A stretch of DNA of 64,000 bases from Aquila chrysaetos chrysaetos (GCF_900496995.4 NC_044023.1:24560453-24624452); one strand, 5' to 3'; counted from the stretch's first letter, positions 52,701 through 64,000 are shown. The notes: generated by a model from the sequence alone, not told the origin. Made by a program: numbers and translations.

Positions 52701-55700
52701 CAAGTAAGCAAATAATCTGGGTCTGTTAGCTACCTGTGGTTACAAGTCCTGTCCTGTCCTGTTATTGTATGCATCTCTTTGAATTCTGAGGAACAGCCAA
52801 AAAAAAAAAAAAAAAGTGCCCAAATATCTCTACTGCAAGTAGTACAAAGGCTGCAGCTCTTTTGCAGTTTTTCTACTGCAAAGCAGATCAGGTCAACAGG
52901 AAGTTTCTGCTGTGCAGCCTTTAGATTTTTAAAGTAATAAAGAATCTGCAAAATGTGTCTATTCATATTGTAATATTTCACTGGATTTGGGAATATGTTT
53001 CTGTAGAATCCGTCATCATATTCATTGGCATAATGAGCTATGAAGTTTTACGAGGGCTTAAGAGGGAATAGTTTGAAGTGTTCACAACTACTGAAAGAGT
53101 GTTTGCAGAGGAGATCATAGGGCAGAGAAACATCAGAAAAGAAGCCATCCATCAAAACCAGCGCTATGCCTCAATAATGGCCAGTACTTGGTGATTTGTA
53201 CAAGCATGATCCTTGCGGTAGCCTTATCTCACTGTGTCCGATGGCAGGCAAAACGTGCAGCACAATATATAAGAATGGGTTCCTTCCTTGGCCTAGAAAT
53301 CATCAGTTTCTGCCTTGGACCAAACTTTTGATTTAGGTCAGCAGGATTTTTGACTGGGACTAAAACTAAGTCTTTGGTTTTCAAAACTATTACTGTCTTA
53401 CAGTTTTTTATTTTATAAAATACCATTTTTTTTCCTCACTTCCTTGCAGGATGATTCTGCTCCACTGGCCTGGGACATGCGCATTAGCATTTCTATAGGA
53501 CTCATCCGAGCTGTAGAGTATTTACATAATTTTGGAATTCTTCATGGGAATATCAAAAGGTGAGGGGTTTGGCATATTAGCACTTCCTTGGTCACCTGTT
53601 CATTCCAGGATTTCTTTAACAATAATGGCTGAAAGCTTATGCAGTTTTGAAATCCGTTTGCAGTATCTTTTGGCTGTTTCTTGTTCTGTAAGGCATTTAC
53701 TGTTTTATGTTGAATCTGTCTCTCTTTTCCAAATGATGGAAGTATACTCTTTTGAAGTAATTTCTGGAGTGCTTGTTTTTCCCCCTTTCCCTTTCTACCA
53801 TTCTTTATCCTCTCATTCATACACAGCAGACCAAATGCTGCAAACTTTCAGCACTTAATTTTAAAAGTATAAAACTGTAATTCTTTACCTCAAGTTAAAG
53901 TAATTATTTGACCGGTATTATTATTTGTCTTCCTTTATCACAGCTCAAATGTCTTGTTGGATGAAAACTTTACACCAAAGCTTGGACATTCAGGTCTGCG
54001 ATTGTCTTCTGTTGATAAAAAATCAGAATATGCTATGATGAAAACCAAAGTCCTCCAAGCTTCTCTTACTTATTTGCCAGAAGATTTTATCAGACATGGG
54101 CAGTTCACAGAAAAAGTTGACGTATTCGGCTGCGGTGTGGTACGTTGCCTTTTTTCCATGTTCTGTTGCATTCTTTGGTGCTTCTAGACAGGAAATTGGA
54201 TATAAGAGCTTGGGCCTCATACAGTTGTTTTGCTGGCAATTTCATATCATAGTTGCTGACTATATAATGTGTTGAAATCCTGTTTTTAATTATGTTCACA
54301 CTCCAAATATACTTCAGTTTGTGGCAAAGTGAGGTGAGAATCTTTTGAACAACAGAAACAAAATTGTTTCTTGTTGTAAAAAAATTGTTACTGCTGATTG
54401 TAGCAGAAAGACTGCAGTTAGGTTCTCAGAATTCTTGCAGATTTGCCACATGAACTGCTACAAACATCACCTGTTAATTTGGAATTTCAGCTAAAATAAT
54501 TGATAATTTATGATGTCAGCTGTCTCCAGGTGTTTCCATTTAAATAGAAAGTTACTCTGTTCAGTGTGATTTCTTATCTAGATTTAGAATTACTTTCTTC
54601 TCATCCTTTGTTTCAACAGTATCTATTGTAACTAACTATAAAATTTGGACTTGGCTCTGGAGGTAGATTTAAAGTGTCATAAAGATTGCCCAGATCTGGC
54701 ATTGTTAAGCCATCTGAAATAAAAATAGAATTTCAAAATGCCCTGGCAGTTCAATTTTTCTTTAGTTACAAAACTTGTTTTTAAAAATAGAATTAATTCT
54801 GAACAAATTGTTTTACCTTTCAAATGTATTTTCTAGGTCTTAGCAGAGATACTGACAGGGATTAAGGCACTGGATGAAGGAAGGCACCCTATTTATCTGG
54901 TAAGAAAAAGCAGGAATAATGAATACCAACATAAGTGAATGGGGTTGCTGTCAGAAAATGAATTTTCATTTTATATAATACAGTTTGTTATTTGCAGTCT
55001 GCTGTACACATCCTGAAGAAGGGATGTTTAGAAGCTATATCCTGGTTCCGTTAACATCAATAGTCTACCTGCCTTTAGACAGAAGCAGAATATATATTCC
55101 CATTTCACATACAACACTCATGAGTGCTGGCCTGATGATGTTAGGAGATATTCCAGAATAACTGGTGTTTAAATACATGCTTATTTAAGAGACAAGGCTT
55201 TGTGCTGAAATGCTGCTGCATGCTTTTTATGTGCCAGAAGGAGGTCTTATGAGCCAAACTGAATGGGGAAAGCTGGGTAGGTGGCAACTGCAGTTGCTCA
55301 TCATCGTGTTTATCAGGCATTGGCGTATTGCAGTAGTGTCTGGAATTCATATTGCGGCCAATTTGCCCAAGCTGTGATTAGAACTACACAAACTACTTTC
55401 ACAAGCAACCAGAACTGGCCAGGCTCACTGAATGCCATTAACAACCATCTTCATGAAAACAAACTCCACCTATATTCCTTCTATGGGATACACTTCTGAT
55501 TTGCCATCTTGTTGAAGCCTTTGAGGGGAAAACGATAGTATTCTTTCTTACTCTTTCCAAGCAATTCAGCAATGTTCAAATGGGTTCAGAAAATAAAGGA
55601 TCCTAGGTTTCTGATTTCTTTACAAAATGTTTGAAAAGTCCTGTGCAAGAATGCTGCTTTATACAGTGTTGATTATTCTTCATTCCTGTAAATGGTCATA

Positions 55701-57360
55701 AGCCTAGAAGAGCTGGGTCTGCTTTAGTGAATTTGACATTAGACACATGCAGAGAAAACCTTTGGCCTTTTCTCTCCTGTGAAAACAAACATTTCTGTCA
55801 GTTGCATGAATGGAGATTCTTAAAGCTTTTAGGTCTGTAAACCAGCCATTAAGGAGCAATAACAAATAATATATAGCAAGATTCATATTCTCAGTGATTC
55901 AGATAGAAATAAATGTTTGTGTTATTTTTGCCTTCACTAATGAATCTCTTTTCTTTGAATAGAAAGATATGATTGCTGATGAAATTCAAATAGCGAAAGA
56001 AAGTTCATACTCCAAAGTAAAAAACTTTGAAAAGCTAGCTGCCAAGGAAATATGCTGTAAATACCTAGACAGGAAAGCAGGACACTTGCTGGAAGAGGTT
56101 GCTATTGATTTCGCCTCAGCCATCTGCCTTTGCCTGAGAAAGAAGAATTCTAACATAGCAGAGGTAATATTTTAAATACATGACCAAGTCTTCCTGACAG
56201 CAAGGTCTGAAGCTACAACATTCATGCCTTGCTTATTTTTGAGAGTGTTGACATAGGAGAATATGTGTAAGCAGGGGTAAAGGAATTATTCTGCATTCAC
56301 AGATTTTGTTGTTAAAAACAGGTGCTTGAAATTATGGAAATGGCTGAAAATAAATTAAGAGAGCATTACATCTGTGGAGGCAGCACTTCTGGGTTGTCCA
56401 TGAACACTCCAGAAGAAACTGATGATGAGACAACTAGTCTCAGCATGGATGTGCCTTCTGCAGGGGAGAATAAAGAGGACAGCATGCAGCCAGTAATCCT
56501 GACAAGTGCCAATCCATGCACACCTTTAATAGGAGTTGTGTCACCTGACATTTACTGCGGACAAATGTCAAGGGTCCCTTGTGAATCAGATGAATCAAGT
56601 AGTTTTATATGGAATCCTTCAGAAGGATCTACAGATGAGCTATCTAGCAACAGCTGTAACAATTCAGAAAATATGGCAGCCTCTGACGACAGGATCAAGC
56701 AGGAAAAACCTGCAATTGGACTCCAGGAAAGAAATGCGGCATGCACCAAAAGTGATGATGTCTTGGAAACAGAGTCTACTGCACAGAGCACCTTTCAACA
56801 AAAAAATGCAGACCTTGACTCTTCATGTTCTTCACAAGGTAAATGTAGATAAATCTGAAGGGTGCATGCAGAACATTCAAACACACATGATCTTCAAGCT
56901 GTTTTGGCAAATCTGCCCATGCTTCTGTTACGATAACCAAAGTCTTTGTAAAAGTGCTCTAGTATTATAATAGTAGGGACAAATTACTCTTCTCCAGAAT
57001 TGCTTAGGTTCTTCTTCCTACTTCTAAACACATTTCAGTAAATCTTTTCTCCTTGGTTATGATTTTACCAATAAATCTACAAAATGTTTTCTGGTTTTCT
57101 ATCAGATTTTTTTCTTAAGCCAGTTTTGGGTTTTTGTTGGTTTTTTTGGTTGGGTTTTTTTTTTTTAATTTAAAATTATCGTCCATTCCTTAGACAATAG
57201 ATAGATTTTTTTCTCAATATTTGGGCTTTTTTATTTTTCAGCATCAGCCAGAGAGACATCTTGGAAAATAAAGATAAATGATCAAAAAAAGAAGCTCATG
57301 GAAAATATTTTGCTGTATGAAGAAGACAAATTAAACAGTTCTGAACTTTTTGAATCATAA
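40724..57360 (+). CDS. IRAK2: Interleukin-1 receptor-associated kinase 2, Myddosome pseudokinase (13 exons, about 725 aa)
   Basis: Spliced CDS: 40724-40862, 42704-42883, 48984-49154, 49868-49974, 51421-51615, 52059-52123, 52589-52703, 53450-53559, 53944-54139, 54837-54899, 55963-56163, 56322-56838, 57242-57360; frame is kept throughout. IRAK2 joins MyD88-IRAK4 and activates TRAF6 downstream of Toll-like and IL-1 receptors. Seen: death domain in exons 1-2 (MPAWVLEDFCQKMD, ITRELMWWWGVR), a low-complexity linker with five prolines (exon 4), and a kinase-like domain from about residue 220 to 515 with EGTFADVYKG and Lys260. HRD is HGN (356-358) and DFG is GHS (375-377), as in the pseudokinase family (human HSN, AHP). 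A TRAF6-type motif PEETDD lies at 544-549; the C-terminus has KLMENILLYEEDK, nearly as in human. Human is 625 aa; much of the extra length is probably the linker and exon 12. Intron 5 begins with GC. The ATG choice (40724 or 40676) is uncertain. Confidence 0.95.
41030..41039. promoter_or_regulatory. Palindromic NF-kappaB site in IRAK2 intron 1
   Basis: GGGAATTCCC fits the GGGRNWYYCC kappa-B consensus exactly and lies 168 bases after the end of coding exon 1, at the edge of the GC-rich promoter region. IRAK2 acts upstream of NF-kappaB, so feedback control is plausible, but binding is not shown by sequence. Confidence 0.5.
49310..49485 (-). repeat. CR1 LINE fragment, copy A (IRAK2 intron 3)
   Basis: The block CCTCCTGTTCCTTCTTCC, TATAGCTCTCTTGG, ATCCTGTGGGATGTC, TTTCCCAGATCTCTGTG, CGTCCTCGCTCTG is shared with the sequence 1.2 kb downstream (50575-50690). 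It is diverged but collinear. The AGCCCATGGCCTCCTGTTCC start matches a CR1 3'-region segment. Orientation minus is inferred from which strand normally carries the CR1 ORF. Confidence 0.5.
50430..50690 (-). repeat. CR1 LINE fragment, copy B (IRAK2 intron 4)
   Basis: The + strand reads GTTGCCCAGAGCC, TTGAAAATCTGCAAGGATGA, CTCTCTGAGCCCCTGTTCC, AGTGCTTAACCATCTC, GTGAAAAGTTTTTCTCATG. This follows the well-known antisense CR1 3'-region text (gttgcccagagcc ... caacctgttccagtgcctcaccacc ... gaagtttttcct). It continues into the block shared with copy A. CR1 is the dominant LINE of birds and reptiles. Confidence 0.65.
51616..51621 (+). other. Non-canonical GC splice donor (GCAAGT) of IRAK2 intron 5
   Basis: Exon 5 ends at codon GAG (51613-51615) and the intron starts GCAAGT; exon 6 begins at 52059 in phase 0 with ATGGAATGC. 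AAGAG/GCAAGT fits the strong consensus that GC-AG introns require. The only nearby GT, four bases further on, would break the frame of exon 6. The joined protein, RLKE followed by MECTSPNSTQRFF, matches the human order RLRE then SSPGSIERFF. Confidence 0.8.
52799..52815 (+). repeat. Poly-A tract (17) in IRAK2 intron 7
   Basis: An A homopolymer following CAGCCA in an intron. No functional sign. Confidence 0.85.
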
Positions 57361-60300
57361 ATTGGATGGATTTATTAGCAGTGGCCAGCTCAGAAGAAGA
57401 AGTAAGGACTGTCTCTTCATTAGAAGGGTGGTAAAAGTGTACCTTTTACATAAGGTTAAGTAGCAGATTTGGATCAGAAACATTAGCCCTGACTGAAGAA
57501 AACAAAAGCGATCACACTTAGAAGAAGCAGAAAATATCTGTTCTAAAGCAAATTAAAGCACAATGCCACTCTGTAAACAGAAATGCCTTCTTCCTTTTCA
57601 TCTGCAATGTAAAAAGATATGGCAAACACAAACAATTGCCAAAATAATTTAGGATCCTTTTGCAGTGTATTTCAGAAAGCATCTACATATAATTTATGTC
57701 TTATTAAAAAACCACAGTCCTAGAAGTTACAGGGCAAGCACTGATCAGCAACCAGTTAGCAATACCCTTTACTGTTCTCCCACTGTGTACAGGCAGAGGG
57801 AAGCCTTCAGAGAGATGGGAGTAGGTTTCAGTTTTCAAATGAATCTATCCTAGTCCGTATAATCTTAGTCCACATAACTCAAAACCACTGCATTACCAGA
57901 GAGGGGAATTTTTATGCAAGTTCTCAGATGTATTCTATGTGACTCAATTTCAATTTGAATTGCACTGAACATAGTTGTAAGTAAGTAATTTAAGCCATGT
58001 TAGTCTACTCTATGAGCTGCTCTACTACGTATATACATAGGACACATTTGAAGTCTAACCTTTAAGTTTCACTGTCAGGAGCTCTAAATGTTTAATACTT
58101 CGTAAGAGTATTTTTGGAAGTTATTTTTTTCTAAGTGTCCTTTACATGTTGTTAACGTTTCTCATTGTGTTTCACATGGTCATTGTTGTATATTTTGGAT
58201 TAGGGACAAGCTTTTAATTTAAAATATCTTTAATTTTGTTATAGGTCACTTGAAATTTGATTGGTTATATTTATTTTGGCAATGGGTTAAAGAATCGGTG
58301 AAAGATGAGCTAGCAAGTGGACCTGTTCATGGTGTCACGCTCACCACATATTCTCAGAGAGGAATAATTTTGTGTGTCTCTTGGCTTACCCAGCGTTAGC
58401 AGCCTTGGGGTCAGCCTTGGTGATCACGCTTAAAAGAAGAAAAATAGAAACTTGTATGCTGTCATACATATTATCAAGTGAAAACCCCCTTAAGAAAGTG
58501 TCACTTTCATTGCTATGACTATTTATTGTTTGTAATATTGTCAGTATATTCCATTCTTGTGCAGTCTAAGGAAATACAGGTTTATTATAAACAAAAATAA
58601 CTATCAGAACATGTAGCTCAGCTTACAGACAGGTGACTGCTGCCTTCTTAGCATACGTAATAGGGCCTGATGTACAGAAATGGCTAAAATTCACAATGGA
58701 GTTCAGGGAATATTTTTAAAAAATATGAATTTATATGCAAATCTTTTCACTGGAATTGTGTAATGGTATAGTTTTCCTAGCTTTACACGAAGGTCTCCAA
58801 GTAAGGCCTCATATCTTCTATATTTGTACAGTACCTAGTTCATTTTAGGTACTATTATGAGCAGGTGAAAGTATTTTAGCTAAAAACCTGAGTATTAGAA
58901 TCATCTACACATTTATCAAATTGATTTCCACACTAAAAACTGGTAAAATTCCTTAATTATAAGTGTCTTGGATACTGTCTATATATTTGCCAGTGTCAGT
59001 TTTTTATTTTACCAGAATCAAACCAAGAAAACATTGGTACTGACATAAGAAATATTGAGTATACTCAGATTGGTCAATAACTGCTTAATTCTACATGAGA
59101 TTTAATTGAGATACTTTATGGCACTGAAAATTTAATATTAATTGTTTTTCATGGGTATATTTTGGGAGATCCATGGTAAATACCTCGGGTCTTCTCCACG
59201 AAGAAATGCACATAGACACGCCCCAGAGCTGAATGGAAAACCTAAGTTTTTTAAACTGAGAAACATAATTTAGACACAGTTCTGTTTCACAGAAATGCTT
59301 TAAAGGTTTTGTTCTCTTCTAGTCACAAAATGAAATTGTTACACTTTGCCTTGTTCCATGTTAGTTTTAAAATATTCTCAGGTGATATACATGGTCTTGT
59401 AGAGTTACGTATGTAATGTAACATATACAAGACGTTGCGTAGTCTTACAATAATGGTACTCTGTTACATATGTTGGCTATTCAGTATAATGTATGTTTTA
59501 ATCTCAACTTGGCAAATTTATACATTACCATTTACTAATACCTCTGTGAATAAAAAAACTGAAAAAACCCCTTTTTTTATAGCCTGCTTTTTCATGATTT
59601 ACAGCACAGAAAAATGTGTCTCAATCCACCCTATTTAGGTAAATTTGTGTTCATAGGGAAGCAGCTCAAGGTCTCCTTACACACACTTAATCATTAGTAA
59701 TTATTAGTACAAACATGTTTATTCTATCTTCATTCACTGTTAAATAGCTAATTTTTTCCTTTGAGGTGTCTCTAAAGAAAAATGTCACTCTAAAATTAAT
59801 AATTACAAGGATTACTGAGATACAACTGGCATTTATTGTTGTTTAGATGCAGAATCTATAGTATCCTTTATCCTTAAGACATTGTAGCTCTTTGTCAAAA
59901 ATGGACAACTCTGCTTTTTTTTTATCTGTGAACACTAGAATAAGGGCACAGAATATAATTTAAAAAAAATAAAATAGTTGTTATAGAACTATAGAACTGT
60001 GCAAATAAAACTAATTTGGAGATTAGCACCTCCCAAAGGTGCAGTTAAAACCTAGAGGCTGAACATCATCCTATGTTGTTGATTAATGGTCAGAATTACC
60101 AATTCAATGATACATTATTCTATTTTTTCTTGTATGCTTAATTTTAATAATGTGAATAAATACAAACATGGAAGTATCATGTCTACTAGCAAAACTGAGA
60201 AGGCATTTACATATGTAGAGTGTGAAGAAAGCTGCGTTACACAGTTTTCAAGGTTACTAATTGCTATGTAACAAACTAGCGATTTTTCTGTAACCATTGA

Positions 60301-61199
60301 CTGCATCTTCTGTATCCTTTGTACTAGAACATTTTTGCATCTAAAAATGAAATGTCCATGCTATAAAATACACAGCTTCCAACATGTGCTAGGGTTTTTT
60401 GGTTTTTTCGGGCAACAGTGAAATAGATGCATTTCCTAACATTTGATGAATCATATTTCCTTTGCTATTTCTTATACAGTTGCTGCCATTTGTTAAAGTA
60501 AATGGTAAATTTCCCTAAATTGAATGACTGGACTACACCTTCAAGCATTCCAGTAAAGTGAGTGTACAAGGACAACCCAACCACACACAACATTGATCTA
60601 TACACATTATTAAAGTAGAATCTTTTTGTGTTTACAATTTGAACTGCAATTGAAAAGTTCATACTTCAAGATTGAAGTCCTACAGGAGAATATTATCATT
60701 CAGAGAAAACTACAGTATTATTTATGCAAAGCCATTGGCTCTTTAGAAAACCTTAAGGTACTTGTAGCATACTTCTCATGTATTCGCCCAGTGGTGAGTA
60801 ACCCTAATCCTGAGCTGTGTGAGAGGCTCATTGGAGAGGGAGAAAGGAGCTGTTGAGCCCCACAGAAAAATCAGCGTTTGCATTTGTGGGAGGGTGTGTT
60901 TGACAGGCTGGGAAAGATGAAAAGCAAGTAGAAGAGAAAATGGCATGACTGCATAGCTAAATCAATAATAACAATTCTCACGATGACATGCGCATCCCCA
61001 TGCACCAGCCTGCATACAATCAAATGTGTATGTCGTATTTTGTGTGCTGTTCTGCATGACGCCCTTGCCCAAACTGATGTCTTTCAGCTGCAGTAATCCA
61101 CACGGTACAATCCACGCGGCTTTTGCAGCACTCCCAAGGGATACAAATATCTTTCTTCCCCTCGTTAAGTCCTCTAATTAATAAAGCCTGTCCTGCCGA
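57361..61199 (+). other. IRAK2 3' UTR and IRAK2-TATDN2 intergenic interval
   Basis: This AT-rich stretch has no recognisable gene. It must contain the IRAK2 3' UTR. Candidate AATAAA signals are at 59549-59554, 59968-59973, 60004-60009 and 60155-60160, which would give a 3' UTR of over 2 kb; ATTAAA variants occur nearer the stop. Several G/T-rich runs are present in the adjacent intron 12 near 57.12-57.17 kb. Confidence 0.5.
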
Positions 61200-61900
61200 G
61201 AAGAGGCTTGGTACAAAAGCCCACAGGAGACCGCAGGCCGCTCCTCGAGCGCCTTCTCTGCGCTTCCCGCCCCGCGGCAGAGGCTGGAGGCCGCGCCCTC
61301 ACGGCGGCGGGCCGGGCTCCTGAGGGCCGAGCCCAGAGCCCGCGGGCGCCCCGGGTCCCGCAGCCCACCCCACAGCGTATTTCTGCCCGTCCCGTTGCCA
61401 CCGACCCCTTTCCCCCGAGCGGTCTGAGCGCGGCGCAAACGGGCTCGGCGGCGGCCGGCGGCGGGGCTGAGAGGAGCGAGCAGCGGGGCGGAGCGTCCTT
61501 CCCGCCCTTCCCGGGCTGCCCACCACAGCCAATCGTCGCCAGCGGCGGCGGGAGGCCGCCCAATCGGCGCCAGGGCTGGCCCCGAGGTCCCGCCTTCGGG
61601 GGCGGGGCTGTCCCTGAGGGGCAGCCTCCGCGCTTGCCCCTGAGGTGCGGCGAGGCTGGGTTGGCTTCGGACCCCTCGTCCCGAGCGGGGGGCGGCTGCG
61701 AAGCGGCGGTGCTGCAGCCCTGGGAGCCGGGCCGGCGGCCTGAGGGGTGCGGGGGACCGAGCTGGGCGCAGGGTTCCCCGCACAAGCATGGCCGGCCGCC
61801 CGGGGGGCGGCCGCAGTGAGTCCGTGGGGCAGGAGGCCCAGCCTCGCTCCGCGGCCCTGGGTACCCAGCACGGGTAGCTGGTCCGAAGGTCTGCTTCAGA
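61200..61900. promoter_or_regulatory. CpG-island promoter, probably TATDN2
   Basis: A sharp CpG island with GC boxes and two CCAAT boxes at 61529-61533 and 61560-61564, 31 bases apart, a spacing typical of NF-Y pairs. In human the gene after IRAK2 on the same strand is TATDN2, so this is the expected position of its promoter. Assignment rests on gene order, not on protein similarity. An ATG at 61788 in an excellent Kozak context (A at -3, G at +4) opens nine codons (MAGRPGGGR) before a GTGAGT donor at 61816. Confidence 0.6.
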
Positions 61901-63132
61901 AGCAGACGTAGGATTTCAGCGTGAGAGGGCGCGTTGCTTTAAAAGGCAAATGCTCTTCGTGGCTGGAAGAGCCAGTGCGTAGGAGGGGAGCGCAGGAACG
62001 CTACTGCTACAGCAGCATTGGTAAAAGCACCTGAATTTTTTTATTTATTTTTTTTCTCTAGGCTTGGGTTGGGATGGAGTGACAAAGGCTTGTCCTATAA
62101 CAATATGCTGTTTATTGGCTGTGTTTTAATGTAGTGGTCTGAAGTGGGACATCTGTGGAAAGCAAATGGAAGTTGTTTGCATCCTGTTTCACAAGGAAAT
62201 TTTAAGTGTGTGGCTCTTGAGTTCCTAGCACTTCTTATAGAGTACTGGCAAGCGTTGGTTTTAAAAATAACTTGCAATGTATGCAGTTGGGTTCATGTTC
62301 TTTATTCCCTTATGATGAATAAAGTTGTTTCTGTAAGAGAAGAAAAGAGAATCCCACACTGCTTACGTTCTCACTGGGTACTGCTAAGACTAACGGAAGA
62401 GTCCTGGTCAGATTTGGCTTGCCTGACATCGTCATGCCAACACCAGCAATGCTAATGCTTTAAATTTTTGTCTGTGACTTAAACTTTTTGCTAAACCCTA
62501 TCAGTTAATGGTTACCTGTGTCTAAAAGCACAGAGATTTAGTCATAGTCTTTAAATACGTGTAGATATATAATTATGTAATGTCATTGTTTGCCATCATT
62601 CAGTCCCGCAAGACTTTTATTATCAGTGGTATCTTCTAGTCTTGAGTTCTGTTATTGAAAACAAGCCTGTAGATGCATGTGTAAATGAAAATTTCAGGTT
62701 TCAGACGTAATTTCCTTTTCCAGTTAATAATTCTTGGAGGGCAATCTAACATCATTTGTTCACTTACTTTAAGGACTTAGAGAGTTGTTCCTGTCACTCC
62801 TATTTTTAGGTATGAAGTTATGTTTTTTTGTGGAAGACTTTCAAATCTTGGCTTCCTGTTCTTGTAACGAACTGCAAGAATAAGAATGAACATAATGGAT
62901 TGAGAAAGTATTTAAATTGTAAAGCTGATGTAAAAATCCTTTGCTGTAGCAGAGCAACTTTGATTTTTTTGCTTTGCTTACTGTAGGGTGGTTGTTTTCT
63001 GTAGACCCTCAGGCTTTCTAAAAGGCAGGTTTTTATCTTAACAAGTGAGGCTATGAAACCATAACATTCATTGAGATTGTGTTGGCCAAAATCAATTGTA
63101 TTCTCTAACTATTTACCCTTTTTTTGGGGTGT

Positions 63133-63149
63133 ATGTATATATATATATA
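63133..63149. repeat. Short TA microsatellite
   Basis: About eight TA units in presumed TATDN2 intron 1. Confidence 0.8.
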
Positions 63150-63469
63150 ATTTGATAATGTCTGAACCTCATTTAGTATCCAGTGATGTATGATGGTCAC
63201 TTAATATTTCCATTCAGGTAGACAACTACTGATGTGTTTTATTGTAAGCATAAGTGTGATGAGAGGAAAACTGTAGGGAATCAGACTACTCCATTTCCAG
63301 TTATCGTACTGGCTAGCTGCAGAGTTTTATAGCACCTTCCCCTTTCTTGGGAGGGGGGAGAAGTTCTCATCCTTTAGGTTGTTGTTCTCCCCTAAATCAA
63401 TATCTGTTTAGATGTTCAAAACTGCTTAAACATGTTACTAACAAATAGACTTTTTCATTTATTATCTAG

Positions 63470-63918
63470 CTTGAAAATAAACCTGAGTGTGATGAGAGAA
63501 TAACAGACTGGAAATCACAGGAAGAAGAAAACAAAGCATCAGTGATCCACCATAACATGCCTTGAGGCACTCCCGAGTGCTTTTGGAAAGTCAGTCAGGG
63601 AACTGTCAGTAAGGAGGTATCTCCACCAGGTGAAGTTCAGGCTGATAGCCCGCAGTGTGGAAGAAGTCTTGTAAGCTCGCTTGCATCTCAAGAAGTGTCC
63701 GTGTCATTCCAAAACTTGAAGAAGGCTGACAATTGCAACTGTGTTCAGACAGAGAAAAAACAAGCAGGTGGACAAACCTGCGGTTGTCCAGTTGTTCTTC
63801 AGAATGACTCTGAAGGACACCTTGTGATTTGTCAAAGTGCAGTCACTGAAGAAGCCCCTCCAAGTCTGCATATGTGGCTGAACCAGAGGAGAAAAAAAAA
63901 AAAAAAAAAAAAAGGGTG
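63470..63918 (+). CDS. Candidate 5' exon of the gene after IRAK2 (TATDN2?), with in-frame stop
   Basis: A good acceptor (pyrimidine-rich, ending TTATCTAG) precedes 63470 and a good donor GTGAGT follows 63918. One frame is open across the whole interval except for a single TGA at 63563-63565: LENKPECDERITDW... before it, GTPECFWKVSQGTVSK... after it. The predicted product is hydrophilic and disordered-looking and ends in QRRKKKKKKKG, encoded by an A run of 22. TATDN2 proteins have a long disordered N-terminal region before a C-terminal TatD nuclease domain, but I see no clear similarity to the human N-terminus. Options: the exon starts downstream of the stop (in-frame acceptors exist at 63567 and 63630), it is 5' UTR with a start at ATG 63872, the stop is an assembly error, or it is not an exon. 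The window ends before the nuclease domain. Confidence 0.3.
63892..63913 (+). repeat. Poly-A tract (22) inside candidate exon
   Basis: Twenty-two consecutive A five bases before a GTGAGT donor. If coding, it is a lysine run whose frame depends on exact tract length; homopolymer length is a common assembly error. Confidence 0.9.
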
Positions 63919-64000
63919 GTGAGTATGTCTTTGAATGGATGTGTTGAAATATTTGTGGGATCTCACTGGTTAGAATCTTTTTGAAAAATTTTAAATTAAG

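Noticed and set aside
61174-61871. Four frames of about 190-203 codons, both strands, in the last CpG island
   Set aside because: Several long frames overlap in one GC-rich island, a compositional effect. None resembles a known protein or the TATDN2 N-terminus.
1-64000. tRNA, rRNA, CRISPR arrays, prokaryotic operons or phage genes
   Set aside because: No tRNA B-box with a foldable cloverleaf, no regular spaced repeats and no prokaryotic gene organisation were found. The window is plain vertebrate nuclear DNA.

Overview
The window is a piece of a vertebrate nuclear genome, most likely a bird. It carries three complete, intron-containing protein-coding genes, all on the + strand: THUMPD3 (24.76-29.98 kb), VHL (32.98-34.23 kb) and IRAK2 (40.72-57.36 kb). 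A fourth CpG-island promoter at 61.2-61.9 kb is probably the 5' end of TATDN2, which follows IRAK2 in human. The bird assignment rests on compact introns, CR1-type LINE remnants, and a fragment that looks like an LTR family common in neoavian genomes. The clade is an inference; the gene identities are firm because the spliced proteins can be followed exon by exon in frame.

Layout. 1-24.0 kb: no gene recognised; AT-rich non-coding DNA with a retroviral LTR fragment (about 8.98-9.19 kb), MIR-like SINE remnants, a 16-base G run and short microsatellites. 24.0-25.1 kb: CpG-island promoter and first exon of THUMPD3, nine coding exons, predicted 504 aa. 30-32.5 kb: 3' flank. 32.5-33.65 kb: CpG island with VHL exon 1; three coding exons, 164 aa, matching the short (pVHL19-like) form of human pVHL with no acidic repeat segment. 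34.2-40.1 kb: intergenic. 40.1-41.1 kb: CpG-rich IRAK2 promoter with an octamer, a CRE and, in intron 1, a palindromic kappa-B site; 13 coding exons, about 725 aa. One IRAK2 intron uses a GC donor. 57.4-61.1 kb: IRAK2 3' flank. 61.2-64 kb: presumed TATDN2 promoter and one doubtful 5' exon.

The genes do not form a pathway. THUMPD3 is a tRNA guanosine N2-methyltransferase, VHL the substrate receptor of the CUL2-elongin ubiquitin ligase that destroys HIF-alpha, and IRAK2 a pseudokinase of the Toll/IL-1 receptor Myddosome. I found no operon-like, CRISPR, phage or otherwise novel system. The points worth a second look are gene-structure and regulatory details: the GC-AG intron, the uORF that overlaps an upstream IRAK2 start, the intronic kappa-B site, the reduced VHL, the THUMPD3-VHL adjacency, and the candidate TATDN2 exon interrupted by an in-frame stop. 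All boundaries were read by eye; no alignment or gene-prediction program was run.
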